From: Chara braunii
Taxonomy: Eukaryota > Streptophyta > Charophyceae > Charales > Characeae
Reading direction: 5' to 3'
DNA: 29,648 nt
Assembly (NCBI GenBank): GCA_003427395.1
Contig: BFEA01000102.1
Span: 1,637,087-1,666,734, forward strand
The notes below the pieces were generated by a model. The model worked only from the letters and a program-made list of their open reading frames with translations. It did no database searches and was not told the DNA's origin. The position numbers and the translations under genes are program-made. This document shows positions 1 to 11,113 of this stretch, piece after piece (the first letter of the stretch is position 1; each line of letters begins with the position of its first letter).

Positions 1-224
1 TTGGTGAGGGTGCATTGGGGGGTGCTCCAAGAGCGACAGAAGGGGCTGACGAAAGGGTTGTTGATGGACTGTATGTGCACAAGAAAAATATCTCTCGCGA
101 AGGTGGTAATTGCGCAACTCAAGACGCATGAAGAAGGGGCATAGGCACCGGGAAGGACGCGAAGAAGGGGCACAGGCCTGATGAAACCCCCCCCCAAAAA
201 AAAAAAAAAAAATACAAATTGATG

Positions 225-405
225 TGCGCAGCATGCGCACCAATGCACTCACCCTATGCACCCCCCAGCGCACTAGTGCACACTGCATTGAAGTGTCGCG
301 CAGTGCACCACGCATAACGCATCCCGCATCAGTGCGCGCGCATCAATGCCTGCACCGCCGGGGGGCACGCAGCACATTGCGCACCGCATAGGTGCGCCGC
401 AACTA
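225..405. repeat. TGCA/GCGC-rich low-complexity stretch
   Basis: After a C9-A17 homopolymer run (187-212) the sequence is dominated by overlapping TGCG, GCGC, TGCA and GCAC words for about 180 bp. The reading frames that cross it are an effect of this composition and match no family I know. It looks like a decayed simple repeat. No function is claimed. Confidence 0.5.
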
Positions 406-422
406 TGGTTTGCAGGCATAAA

Positions 423-506
423 GGGTGGCCTTCCATGGAACCATCAATCAGGTCAATAGTGACTGGGTGGCCTTCCATGGAAACGCAAATCAGGTCAATA
501 GTGCCC
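423..506. repeat. 42-bp two-copy tandem duplication
   Basis: Two adjacent copies start at 423 and 465, each beginning GGGTGGCCTTCCATGGAA and continuing through a shared CAATCAGGTCAATAGTG. A related fragment, ATGGTTTGCAGGCA followed by AAGGGT, precedes the first copy (405-418) and recurs at 852-865. The unit length is a multiple of three, so short frames stay open through it; I see no protein family. Confidence 0.8.
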
Positions 507-1096
507 TGGTGATACATCCCGACGAGGTGTTGGTCAACCTCTTCAAGAAAAACAATGATAACATATTCACAACGCTTACCCCGGACACAGTCTACTGGAT
601 AGAAATGGGGCATCTCTTTCGCATCCTGGTCCTGAGAAATCAAAACACCTGACTGGCACACCAATCTGAGACACCTATCTCACAACTGCCACTAGACCAC
701 CGGAGTGGGTATGGACCACACAAGAAACCCACCACAAGGACAAGGGGACATCATATCAAATGTTGCGGCCGAAAGTTAATATTACAGACAAAATCAGAGA
801 GAAATGGATGAAGCATCTCAATGTGAGAATAGAAGCAATCAGGCACATAAAATGGTTTGCAGGCACGAAGGGTCGCCCAGCAAAAATAGCCTTCGTGCAA
901 TGGAAAACCAACCATGTGGCTTTCTAATCGCATTTTTGCCCCGCTTCACTCTTACTTACGAATATCAGTCACTATGAGAGGATTGCAGGTCAGCTGACAA
1001 GTCACAATAAAGTTTTGCGCTATGAAAAAGGTGGTCCTCTATACACCAGCACTTAGCGAATTGCACCCATGCTCAAGCACGCACAATATCATACCT

Positions 1097-1645
1097 TAAA
1101 CCACCACTACCCCCACCATCCTAAATTCGGGGGGACCGATAGCACAGGTTCATGAGGACTACCGGTAGCACAGTGGGGAAACCCGACGGAGTGGCAAAAA
1201 TGGAAAATGCACCAAGTTGCCGTCGTGATTTATATCATGGTTGAAACACTTTTTGAAAAATATTTAACATTTTTCCAAGAAAGATCACAGCCAAATCTAC
1301 AAACCCTCCAATTTTCAAAGCTTTTGAGTTTAGCGCAAAAAATCACAGAAGTTGGGGTACTTTTTTCTTGGCCCACATGTGGTAGTGGCAAAAAAGGAAA
1401 ATGCAATGAATCGGTGCGACACTTATTTTGCGGTTTTTTTTTTTTCCTGATATTTCTCCCGGATAGATCACAATCTAATCTAGAGGATCTCAAATTTTCA
1501 GATTTTTTCGTCAATTCTTTTGAGCGTGGAAAATCGCCAAGGTTGGCGCAAAAAAAATGTCAGACTGGACCCGCCTGCGCCTGTCAAACCCAGTCCGTAC
1601 GGCCAGCAAAGCCGAATTTCCAATGTCGGGGGTAGTGGTGGTTTA
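1097..1645. mobile_element. Candidate inverted-repeat element, possibly MITE-like
   Basis: TAAACCACCACTACCCCC at 1097-1114 is an exact reverse complement of 1628-1645. This gives an 18-bp perfect inverted repeat around about 510 bp. Taken as 16-bp terminal inverted repeats, each end is flanked by TA, as in Tc1/mariner-type target duplications, but TA is uninformative here because it also belongs to the palindrome. The interior is AT-rich with homopolymer runs and a diverged internal direct repeat, and has no transposase. The same motif recurs elsewhere in the window, which supports a dispersed family. It could also be two independent insertions of a short repeat in opposite orientation. Confidence 0.4.
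1191..1560. repeat. Diverged internal direct repeat, period about 180-215 bp
   Basis: GTGGCAAAAA plus GGAAAATGCA at 1191 recurs at 1385. GATCACA followed by CTAATCT or CAAATCT recurs at about 1283 and 1466, and GGCGCAAAAAA or AGCGCAAAAAA occurs near 1332 and 1546. The spacing drifts between 183 and 213, so this is an old duplication with indels. It lies wholly within the candidate inverted-repeat element. Confidence 0.45.
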
Positions 1646-1782
1646 TACGATATTAGGACACAACAACGAAAAAAAAAAAAATCACATAAACCAATTGGAT
1701 GGCACCAAACAGGGCCAAGTGTAGATAAAGGAGAAGTAGAATATAGACAAACAAATAGGTTACTATGCATGGACTTTTATGT

Positions 1783-1993
1783 ACCACCACTAAGAAATCA
1801 ATTATAGATGCTAATAGCCTAATAGTATAAAACATATACAAAAATTACCAAATGATACTTCTCCAAAGCATAAAATATACCAACGAGCCACCACCAATAA
1901 ATCAATTATAGATGCTAATAGCCTAATAGTATAAAAGATACACAAAAATTACCAAATGGTACTTCTCCAAAATATAAAATATACCAACGAGCC
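1783..1993. repeat. 104-bp two-copy tandem duplication
   Basis: Two adjacent copies share CAATTATAGATGCTAATAGC, then CCTAATAGTATAAAA, ATTACCAAATG and finally ATACCAACGAGCC. The offset is 104 bp at both ends (for example 1881 to 1985). Only a few substitutions separate the copies. The unit is AT-rich and non-coding. Confidence 0.9.
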
Positions 1994-2751
1994 GCTCAAT
2001 CGGTACACCAATGAACTGTTGAAATACAGACACGTGTTCAAATCCAAAGACAATCAGATACCCATAATAACATAATCCAATATTACCTAGGGCCAATCAG
2101 CTTCCATGATGATATCGCAACGTTGTTGCCCCTTTAAAAAAAAGAAAAATAAATAAATAAATAAAATATCAAATACTAAAATGCAAATGTTAAGTACAAT
2201 ATCAAGTGGTGTATGTACTATATATGGTCAAACAAAACTGCCAGGTAAACCGTAGGTAGAGAGGGAGAAGAGGACAACAAACGAGGGGTTGTACAAACAT
2301 ATGAAACACAAGCAACGACTTTTGGACTGTTTCGTCGGAATTTCACCAACTCATCAGGAGGTTACACCTCGACAGTCAAAGATTACTTTTCCCTCTTTAT
2401 GGCACCTTGGTTCAACAATTCCCCAAACCGCCTTAATAAACAAACGAGCGTATTCTAACAAAGCACGAAGCCTTCACAAGAATCGTTATCCTGTAGGATG
2501 TCAAGAAAATGAGATGCCAGCTTTATGCAATGCATCTAGGGGTAGTAGGTCACAACCACGCCTTAAACCACAAGTACATGGCCCCAGGCAACTTGAGAAG
2601 AACGAGAGGCTCTCTCTCAGAGGCTCAGGGCAACAAGACAAAAATGGATGGCAAAACTAGTCAAACTAACATAAAAACACCATGCTAATGATTCGGCAAA
2701 GCTTAGCGCAAAGGGCGAATCCGCCTCGTACAAAAGACACTCAGATGTGCG
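1994..2751. other. No gene recognised
   Basis: AT-rich DNA with a short (AAAT)n run near 2150 and a 123-codon open frame (2289-2660, plus). That frame has no recognisable domain and unremarkable composition; I treat it as chance. Confidence 0.4.
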
Positions 2752-2767
2752 GGTGGTTTAAACCACC
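2752..2767. repeat. 16-bp perfect palindrome made of the AAACCACC motif
   Basis: GGTGGTTTAAACCACC is its own reverse complement and is followed by AGTACCC. It resembles two ends of the 1097-1645 element joined head to head. It may be an element junction or chance. Confidence 0.45.
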
Positions 2768-5700
2768 AGTACCCACATTGGTCGACAAATGAATTTGTGT
2801 CTGCACAACATGAGGGGGTTAGGCAAGGTTGGCCAACTAGCCCGCAGGGGGGGCGGCGGAGGTGCGCAAATTTAGTGCGGCGATTTTGACAATTTTCAAG
2901 GTTAGAATTCAAAGTGGACATCTGAAAATTTTGAAAAAAATCTCATACACATAGGTTTGGTGCTGATCTTTATGGAAAAATATTTTAGAAAACAGATCAG
3001 CATCCTAAGATGGAAAAATAATTTCTAGCGGCAAAGATTCCCACTTTCATGCTCGCCACATTCGTAGTTTAACCCATCAACAGAAAGCAAATCGTATACT
3101 AAAGCCTTGCTCTCCAACTAGAGTCCACTGTATGTGTAACGCTGAAGTCCAGCCCCATTGCTGGCCAACAATTCTGTTGTGCAACCAATCATTTATTGCT
3201 CACTCAATGGAAAAAATATCTAAATTGTTGCTTAAAGTGCTTCATAAGGTAGATCCTAAAACCGAAATAGCCATGATGTGGGGCAGCTGGTGAGAAGCCA
3301 ACCACATGTCAAGCACCATGATTAGGCATGTTGAAGGAACATTAGGAACTGCAATGTAAGTTCACATCTTTTTTTGTTACAAAACAATAGGGTGACAACC
3401 TTGAGATATCATTTTCACGAGTTCGCTGACTCCGTTTTCTTGTCAGGGCATTGTGACTCTCAACCTCACGCCCTATGCTACTTACCTTGTCGGAGTGACT
3501 AAACTGCAAAAGAGGGCCCGAAAAGAGGCAATGGGGGTGTGCCAAGGATTTTTGGAAAATTTGAGTGTGGAGTTCGAGGTCGGGACTGGAATCGCCCGTG
3601 CGGTTCCCGTTACGGTGCAACGAGCAATGGCGGGAAGTTCAGAGTCGGAGTCAGATGGACGCAGCCTAACAGCCTTCTCCATGAGCTTCTCCACACGACG
3701 TGTAGTTGAATACCCACTCCCTTAGCCGTTGTGTACGACGACAGTCATAACACGAAGTACGAGGCTTGTACGAGGCAACAATCGACAATGGAATAACAAT
3801 CAACTCATTCAAGGGAAGCACAATGGACAAGGGATGAAAAATGGTATCAATAATCACAAACCCATAATTAACAAATCCAAAGCACTGCGTCTCATAAGGG
3901 AATTGATATGGGAGTCCGCGTGGTTATTAGGCAACCACTTCACACATATGCATCGTTCACAAAACAGATCGACCCATCGCATGCTCAAGGCTAGTGGGAG
4001 GAGATGAGTCGCATGCCTTCCCTTACATAGTCATGCAAGCAAAAGAGTGTAACGAGAAGAGGGCTCTCATGCGAGCAAGCGATCAACCTACAATAGATTC
4101 TTAACTAACATCCCATCCATGTATTAGCTGATCGATGAGAATACTGATTCATCCACATAGTCATCAACAATGTCCCAGACGGGCTAAAACACATCAACAT
4201 GCACATGAAAAAATGGGAGATTCAAACATTCATTCTTACGAAGTTCGGGCATCCATGAAGCAATACGAAAAGTTGGTTACCATCTTCAAAAAGATACCTA
4301 AACAATCGCACACACTAATCCATAAATCATGCATAAAGATGTCATTAAAGCCATAACTCAAAAGAGAGAAAGAAGGAGATAAAAATACAAGCACAAGCAC
4401 ATGATTGAGGCGAAAAGATTGACGTCTTGCCATGCAAACTTTTTACCCCAGCAGAAAAGATAGATGAGAAGCATGAAATTTTTTGTTTTCTAAATTGTGG
4501 CCTCTACTGGTGATCCCCGTCACCACCTACTTAGCGCAAACCCCAACGATCGTCGCCCCGTCAACTCCACTTCCACACTGATCTGCCCAGACCCTGCATT
4601 CCATCGCAACGATCCAGCACACGATTACACGGAGTTGCAGCAGACATGCGGGGAGTTTTTGACTTGCTGATCACCACCGCTATCTAGCTCCAACTGAGTT
4701 GGCAAATGCATTGCAAGAGAGCAAAAGAGATGCACTTACGAGATTTATAGTTATGACGAAAGGTGAAGGGAGGATGATGATCGGGGAAAGATAGGCACAA
4801 AAAGGGGTAGGAAGTAGACTGAGTAAACAACAGGAAGGCCACATTGATCCGATGGAGGCGATGGTAGCCAATTGGATTGCAGAGTGACGAGATTAAAGTA
4901 GCAGTACGCGCTGTCGTCACTTGCAGATTTACAAGATCCTTCGAGATGTTGGGTGAAGGCGGGAAAGGAGGTTATGAAAGATGGTGTAAAGTGGGGCCAA
5001 GATCCAAAGAAGGAAAAGGTGCAAAAAGGGGGAGAAGAAGACGGTTACAGGATGTTGTTGCTGCGTAAAGGAGAGTGAGGGAAACGAAAGAAGCTTGCAT
5101 GCAAAGGCACCAACGTAGAGGAAGCATTCACAAAAATTGTAAAGGCACTACAATAGTTATGTGAAATGCCAATGAAAGTTGTGCCTAATTCCTATGACTA
5201 ATTCAAAATTGAGAAGTCCAAAAAGAATTTCCACGCTCGCTTGCCAAGGCGCGCAAACTCTTAGTCTCGTTTCCTGTTCTATCATCCATCAACAAAAATT
5301 CACGCGACTCGTGATGATATTTCCAAAATTTACAGACAAAAAGAGAAGGACTCGATCCAAGGTATTCGGACGGACATTCACGCATCCTTGAAATTTGGAA
5401 AACAAATTTTGAGCGCATTCACTAGAAAGCGCAAAAAATCCTACATCAATCTTATCCATTCTAAGCAGGAAAAACAATTCACACAAGTTTCAAGGGTAAC
5501 TCAATATATTTGCAAAAATAAATATGAACTCGAAAATTGGATTAACCGACACAAGCCACCTGTACATATCCCACCAAAGACCAACCCATCGATTACGTCG
5601 AAATCTCCACCGACTAGGCCGAAAAGAACCAAAAGTAGTGTTCTACCCCTTTCTAAAGCAAAAATTAATAAGGGGCTCAGAATCCCGTGCACTCGCAGAA

Positions 5701-5905
5701 GTTCGTTCGTCACAGCGTCAACATTAAGATTCTTCCAAACATTGCACTATTGGCCCGACCTACTATCATCACAAGTGGTTGCACCATGCAACTTTCCCCG
5801 CAACAGAGAGGAGTGGGGAGACGGGAGGGTGGGCATAAAATGAGAAAGAGAGTTTTTCAAGCACAAGGAAACCAACACATCAAGAGGTATTGAATCCATG
5901 TGTGT
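2768..5905. other. 3.1 kb without a supportable gene
   Basis: Open frames here are at most about 150 codons, overlap on both strands and show no domain, signal peptide or membrane pattern I recognise. Examples are the 90-codon plus frame at 3453-3725 and its 70-codon antisense partner at 3482-3694. No tRNA, rRNA or retroelement motif was found. Confidence 0.4.
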
Positions 5906-5910
5906 TACTC

Positions 5911-5960
5911 TACTCTTCTCTACTCTTCTCTACTTTTCTCTACTCTTCTCTACTCTTCTC
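5911..5960. repeat. TACTCTTCTC decamer tandem array, five copies
   Basis: Five consecutive 10-bp units, four identical and one with a single C-to-T change (5931-5940), with partial units on each side. This is a pyrimidine-strand minisatellite. The leucine/serine/phenylalanine-rich frame across it comes from the repeat. Confidence 0.95.
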
Positions 5961-6605
5961 TGCTCTACTCTTCATCATTGCAGCCTGCAATCCTACTTCA
6001 GGGCTTGAATCTTACATACCAGCTATCTACACACCAAAAGAGGTGATAGCCCTCTTTTTTTTTTGGTTATTTTGTCTCAAGGCGTGGTTTGGGCCACCCT
6101 ACTCCAAGAGATTTATGAGGATGCTCCACAAAATCATAGTAAAATGGTGCATTGTTCCTCGTCAAATTGATTAGGGGTGTAGCAATTATAGCACACCCTT
6201 TGAAAACATCAATGCGCACCGCGTAGTTTACCATGCCTAAAAATGATCAAACACTTCACCACTATCATTGACCTTTATCATTGTGCGCTAACTTCCACTT
6301 TCTTCGCTTCAAGAATAATGTCATTTCGTATAACGATGTGTCCCAAATGCAATAGTGTCTCCCCACCGAGCTCACACTTCTTTACCTTTGTTACGATCCT
6401 GGCCAATTCCGAAGTTCAAACACACAAGGAAATACAACACCGTCCAATTACAAAAGAAATGAAAGAACTTGAGAGGAGAACGAGACAAAGGAAGAAGAAA
6501 AAAAAGAAAAAAAGAAGAATAAGATGTACACCAGCAAAAGACCAATGACAAATCCGCCTTCTCTAGTATACCAGACTCCTTTCTCCCCCTCTCTAACTCT
6601 GATAA

Positions 6606-6641
<36 letters not shown>
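6606..6641. repeat. (AAT)n microsatellite
   Basis: About 12 uninterrupted ATA/TAA/AAT triplets. The poly-isoleucine frame on the minus strand comes from it. Confidence 0.95.
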
Positions 6642-6643
<2 letters not shown>

Positions 6644-7166
6644 TGAATGGTTGAGCCAAAACCAATGTTCGAACACCTCTCAATATGAGGTCCACCACAT
6701 CCATGACCTCCACCTAGCCAGGTAAGTACCCTGCGTCTCCGACAAGCAATGGTGGATAACTAGGGGCTCTCCGCCGAAGTTCAGAAGACAACGCAAAAGA
6801 AGCTATGTCCTCTATACTTCAAGCCTCCATGCCTGACTCTGCCCTCAAGCCTTCTTGTTGTAGCACTACCCCACGTTGGGCCTTCCAGATACATCGCCTA
6901 CCAAAGAGGTGAAGTTAGCGTCCACCATAGCCAGGTGAGTACCCCTCGCCACTCTCCTCCCTAGTCCGAACCCCTACAGTAGGATAAGGTCACGCAAGGT
7001 ACAACTTACCTCCACCTGTGGGAATTGTCACCATCCCTTAGGTGGGTGTATCCCCGCCGAGCCACTGGTCGATGTGCGAGAGTTTTTACATGCGGTCACG
7101 GAGGTGGATCAGCTGAGGGCGTTTCTCGTTCGAAGTAGAGTATAGGGTGTACGTGCGGTCAGTGCC
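6642..7166. other. No gene; short dispersed duplications
   Basis: CCAGGTAAGTACCCT near 6718 resembles CCAGGTGAGTACCCC near 6930, each after a TCCACC-containing segment. No frame or RNA could be supported. Confidence 0.3.
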
Positions 7167-7231
7167 CGAATCGAACCCATGTGCGAATTGACGCTTGGAG
7201 CATTGATCTTCGAGGCGCGACTCTATGCCGG
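7167..7231 (-). other. tRNA-like Pol III box pair (possible SINE head or tRNA relic)
   Basis: On the minus strand, GGGTTCGATTCG (7167-7178) is close to the tRNA B-box consensus. GGCATAGAGTCG (about 7218-7230) resembles an A box about 40 bp upstream, a spacing usual for tRNA genes. I could not fold a convincing cloverleaf with acceptor and anticodon stems, so a working tRNA gene is unlikely. A tRNA-derived SINE head or chance remain possible. Confidence 0.25.
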
Positions 7232-8163
7232 TTGACTAGGTCGACTAGTCTAACCACACGATACACTTCTCAAAGACACTGAAGCCCATATGCAAATCAC
7301 GCATAGTCCCTTTTTTGTTCAACCCATAACTCTTTTGGTGCCTACATAAGCAGCGGTGCACGCGAACCTTGTATAAGTAACGCAGTTGCGCGAGCCCCAT
7401 CATATTGACTAGCCATGTGTGAATACGTGAGCAGTCAAAATGGCGGCGTACTATGTGGTGCCCATGACCAGACGACCCTCAATGGTTTCAAGCGTACCAT
7501 TCGACACCCAAGTATCGGTTGACAAGCGTCTCGAGGGGTTATTCCTTTGACGCTAGACAATCACAAATGCGGTTGGGCGTCCCACCCTCTTCTGCACCCT
7601 GCGCAAAAGAGCGGTAGAGGTTGCTTTACTAGCAAGAAATTGTGTGCTGCCATGTGTGGCACCTCGACCTTCTTGTCTAGAACATCCACATCCCACCAAA
7701 CTCTCAACAAGAAACCTAAGTTATCGCGCAAGCGCGTGCGTGCGATGTCTCGCGCCAGTAAGCGTGCGACTAATTGTGGGTCTCTCGCGTAAGTGCGCAT
7801 ATGTGGCCCTTGCCCATGATGATCGAGCAAAATAAATTGGTTGAACCACTCAGACATAAGGTTATGTGGCATCAGAGCAATCACTCTCACAATCATAAGT
7901 GCGGCTCGTCCATCAACATTACATCAATCATATCAATCATTACGCCTCAAAATTCAACAGCTTCACACGGACCTGCGCTCACGTAAAACCAGCAACCGCA
8001 TGCCACGCCCTAATAGAGTCAACTCTACCATTCTCTGCAGCTCATACCCCACCTTACACACACAAACCCCAACCATTATCCACAATCCCACAACAAAGTC
8101 TTTCAAAATGGCCATTTAGAAAGAAGTCTGGGTGGAAATCCCAAGAAACATCTCAAACTCACA
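7232..8163. other. No gene recognised
   Basis: About 0.9 kb with overlapping frames of at most 111 codons on both strands and no domain. A 12-base match to part of a plant primer-binding site at 7867-7878 is isolated. Confidence 0.35.
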
Positions 8164-8264
8164 GCGCTAAGGCTTTAGGTTGAGATGCAGAAACAGGTAA
8201 AGTTGTGTCCTAGACCGACCTGTTATCAAATGATAGCAGAAGATAGTTGATCCTTGATGGCATG
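8164..8264. repeat. Dispersed repeat, copy 1
   Basis: GCTAAGGCTTTAGGTTGAG, followed by ACCGACCTGTTATCAA and AGCAGAAGA, matches 12773-12880 in the same order and spacing with many substitutions. It directly abuts the CCTAGG-motif array. It is probably part of an old dispersed element of unknown class. Confidence 0.6.
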
Positions 8265-9404
8265 CGTCTAGTCCGTTTTAAAACGATATACGAAAGGCAA
8301 ATGGCTAGACAATTGACATAGGGCGTATGGCTAGACCGCCCCAACCTAGGGGTACGTCTAGTCCGTTTTAGAAAGATACACCTAAGGCAGATGCCTAGAC
8401 AATTGACATAGGGTGAATGGCTAGACCGCCCCAACCTAGGGATACACCTAGTCAGCCTTAAAAGTTAACATATGACAGATAACCGGACCGCCCCGACCTA
8501 GGGGTACCTCCAGTTTTTATCCGAGCAACGACATAAGGCACATGATTAGGCCGCCCCAACCTAGGTGTACGCTTAGCCAGCCCAAACAACAACATGTGGC
8601 ATAGACCGGCCCATCCTAGGGGAACGCCTGGTTTGCTTATACAACAACATACGACATATAACTGGACCGCCCCAACCTAGGGGTATGTCCAGCCTCCGTA
8701 ACAAACAACACCATTCAACATATAATTTCACAAAGTTCTTCTCTCTTTCTGGCCGATGATAAGACCGCGCAACCTACGGAGGCATCCTATCCTGCCTTAA
8801 CCATGTTTAATAATTAGATTTACACTAACTCTTTGCTTTTCTATGTTATGCTGGAGGCATCCCATCCTGCCTTAACCATGTTTAACAATCAAATTTATAC
8901 TAACTCTTTGCCTTTCTATGCTATGATGGGTATAGGACTGAACCGCCCCAACCTAGGGGTACGTTCAGTCTGCCCAAGTTACTTAATTGTTATATTCTGG
9001 ATTTACCTTTTTCTGTTTTTTTTTATTCTACCGGCTTAATGACGCCCCAACCTAGGGGTACACCTAGTCTGCTTTTTTCACCTTAGAATAAAACAAAGGA
9101 CTGGAGCCACGCAACCTAGAGTGGGCCCAACTCTTTGCAGTGAACAAAGAAAGCACGATTTTGTGTTGCCCAACCTAGGGTCCCATCCTGCGTTAAAACA
9201 CCCCAGAACAGAAAGGACCGTCCAACCTAGGATAGGCCCACCCTTTGAAAATCAAGCTAGCAGCCCAACAAACAAAAAGAAACAAAGCACTGGACCTCTC
9301 AACCTAGAGATATGTCACCTAGGATAGGCCCACCCTTTGAAAATCAAGCAAGCAGCCCAACAAACAAGAAGAAACATAGCACCTCTCAACCTAGAGATAT
9401 GTCC
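8265..9404. repeat. Array of about 15 CCCCAACCTAGGGG-type motifs
   Basis: The core CCGCCCCAACCTAGGGGTAC recurs at about 8335, 8425, 8486, 8551, 8605, 8664, 8941 and 9041. More diverged forms occur at 8763, 9111, 9171, 9216, 9293, 9318 and 9381. Copies are mostly 60-110 bp apart in one orientation. Better copies are flanked by CTAGAC on the left and GTCTAG on the right, so each motif is an imperfect palindrome centred on CCTAGG. Three segments are themselves duplicated in tandem: 8265-8443 (90 bp), 8778-8927 (75 bp) and 9226-9404 (92 bp). No frame spans it. It could be a minisatellite, a cluster of protein-binding sites, or subterminal repeats of a transposon. Confidence 0.85.
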
Positions 9405-11037
9405 AGCCTTTGGTTGAGCCAGTCAGACGTAAGCAAACTCAACATTTCTCCCTTTTTCCACGCTTCCCCCATTCATTCTCTTTGCATTCACGCAAATAGT
9501 CTGAATTTCCACACACATTTCCTTATCCAATTTCAGATCACAGTCCTGAAATAAAGTCATTCAATGAAAATAATAACAAATCATCTCAGTTATACTTCAT
9601 ACAGCTAGGAGGTAGTACGGCTTGGGGAAAACGGGATCACACGTGTAAACGCAATTACACCGAAATGTTCCCTGCCTCTAGAACCCCTCCTGGGCTCCGA
9701 CAGAACTGTATCGGTTGGCGACCCCCCCCCACAGGGCCTTGCTGCAATCTTGTGGGTTGCAATCCCACCTCCCACCTTCCTCTCTCCCAAACCACAAATT
9801 ATGGAGGACAAAGATAGAGGTTTCGAACTCTCAAGATTAAGAAAAGGGTCACTCAAACTCGCATGGAGAAGGCCTGGATGCCTTGATATCCTGAGGGGCC
9901 CACAATGGCGGCCAATCGCTGAACTTCGAAGCCTCGGGTCACAGACGTACCAGCAAATTTGTAGTAGTAGCCCTCGAAACTGCGGAAGTCCGAGTGCACA
10001 GTCAACCCCGCATTAAAACCAATGGGAATCAGCAGCAATCATTAAGGACACCACAACCGTACTGATTCTAATCAATCCATCAGCAGCATAGGTCCGCAGG
10101 AATCAGCAATTCCCTGTCCATGAGAACAACGATTCCGCTTTGCAATTTAACAGTGTGCTAGTCTGATGAAGTAGCAACAACATCTCTGTTGGAAGGCAGC
10201 GGCAGCTCTCAAACCAGCAACAACATGGTCCCACTGGCAGCATCAAACACAAACTCCAATTAACGCCGAGTATGGACAAAACCCATATTACCCATGTGTC
10301 GAAAGGAGTACCTTTCCTTATTTCCTACCTTCAACCACTCAGCCATACCTCCCGAGAAAGCGCTTGAAGGGAGTGAATCTTCCGCTAGAACATGGAAAGA
10401 TACGTCGCTGTATCACTCCTCCCCCCCCCCCCCCCCCAATCCTCTCCTTAACTCCACTCCCTCGCTCTTTCTCAATCCTTTTCTTTTCTCTACTATCTTC
10501 TTTCCTACTACTCTAACACTATTTGGTGTTGCTGATTTCTCAGCAACGAAGCCGCTGTTCTACTGGATATAAATCTACAATGATTGGTTCCAGAGACGAG
10601 GGGGGTACGATGCTGCTACCCTCAGCTACATGCTGTTCTGCTGATCGGGTTGCTGCTGTTGCGGTCAGAATTTGGAGCTGTACCAGGTTAGCTTTCATCT
10701 AAATTACGGTTGATCGGAGCTAGTGGTTTTGCTGGTTGATGTGCTGTCCAGTTTAAGCCTGTTGCTTTTCAGCAGGTTGTGTTGTGTTCTTCACTACAAG
10801 GCTATTTTGAGGGGGCCTGCTGCTACGGTTTCACCAGATTGTTGTTGTTTTCATAATAAGGCGGCGGCTGCTTAGTCCTCAGACTTAGGCTGATGTTTTT
10901 GAGCTGGTACTGGCAGTTTCTTTCTGTAAAATAGGATTGTTTGGATTTTGGTCTATGATGGTCTTTTTTATAGATTTTAACTATTGATTTTGTTTTTGAA
11001 TGGAAGAAGGGCACTTTAGATTGGGAATAACACATTT
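9405..11037. other. No gene recognised; C17 tract at 10421-10437
   Basis: Frames are short and overlapping. 10570-10860 is rich in CTG/GCTG words on the plus strand without a clean repeat period. The end of this stretch leads directly into the tRNA relics with no visible promoter. Confidence 0.35.
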
Positions 11038-11110
11038 GGGTAAGTAGCTCAGTTGGTAGAGTGCCTCGTTTACACGGAGAGAGCTAGCGGTTCAAGTCCG
11101 TTATTACCCA
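11038..11110 (+). tRNA. trnV-UAC: Mitochondrial-type tRNA-Val(UAC), decayed copy
   Basis: The segment folds as a tRNA: acceptor GGGTAAG against ATTACCC with discriminator A; D arm GCTC/GAGT around AGTTGGTA; anticodon loop TTTACAC (anticodon TAC); variable GAGCT; T arm AGCGG-TTCAAGT-CCGTT. Stem faults are G-A at 7-66, C-A at 27-43 and G-G at 31-39, so it is probably not functional. Sequence style (TAGCTCAGTTGGTAGAG, CCTCGTTTACAC) is bacterial/organellar rather than nuclear. A second organelle-like tRNA follows after 3 bp, as in organelle tRNA clusters. I infer a nuclear insert of mitochondrial DNA; plastid origin is less likely because plastid trnV-UAC normally has an intron. Confidence 0.8.
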
Positions 11111-11113
11111 GAT

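Noticed and set aside
3453-3725. Opposing 90- and 70-codon frames at 3453-3725 (plus) and 3482-3694 (minus)
   Set aside because: Sense and antisense openness over the same bases is typical of chance; neither shows a domain.
5388-5843. 151-codon plus-strand frame rich in Lys, Thr and Pro
   Set aside because: No recognisable domain, overlapping frames on both strands, and no context; length is within chance for this AT/C-rich DNA.
7867-7878. TGGCATCAGAGC, an 11 of 12 match to the plant initiator tRNA-Met primer-binding site on the plus strand
   Set aside because: No LTR-like sequence ending in CA directly before it and no gag or pol after it; a 12-base near match is not enough alone.
8265-9404. 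CRISPR-like array, given short repeats with unique spacers
   Set aside because: Eukaryotic context; core copies vary, spacers differ widely in length and some are duplicated; no cas genes.
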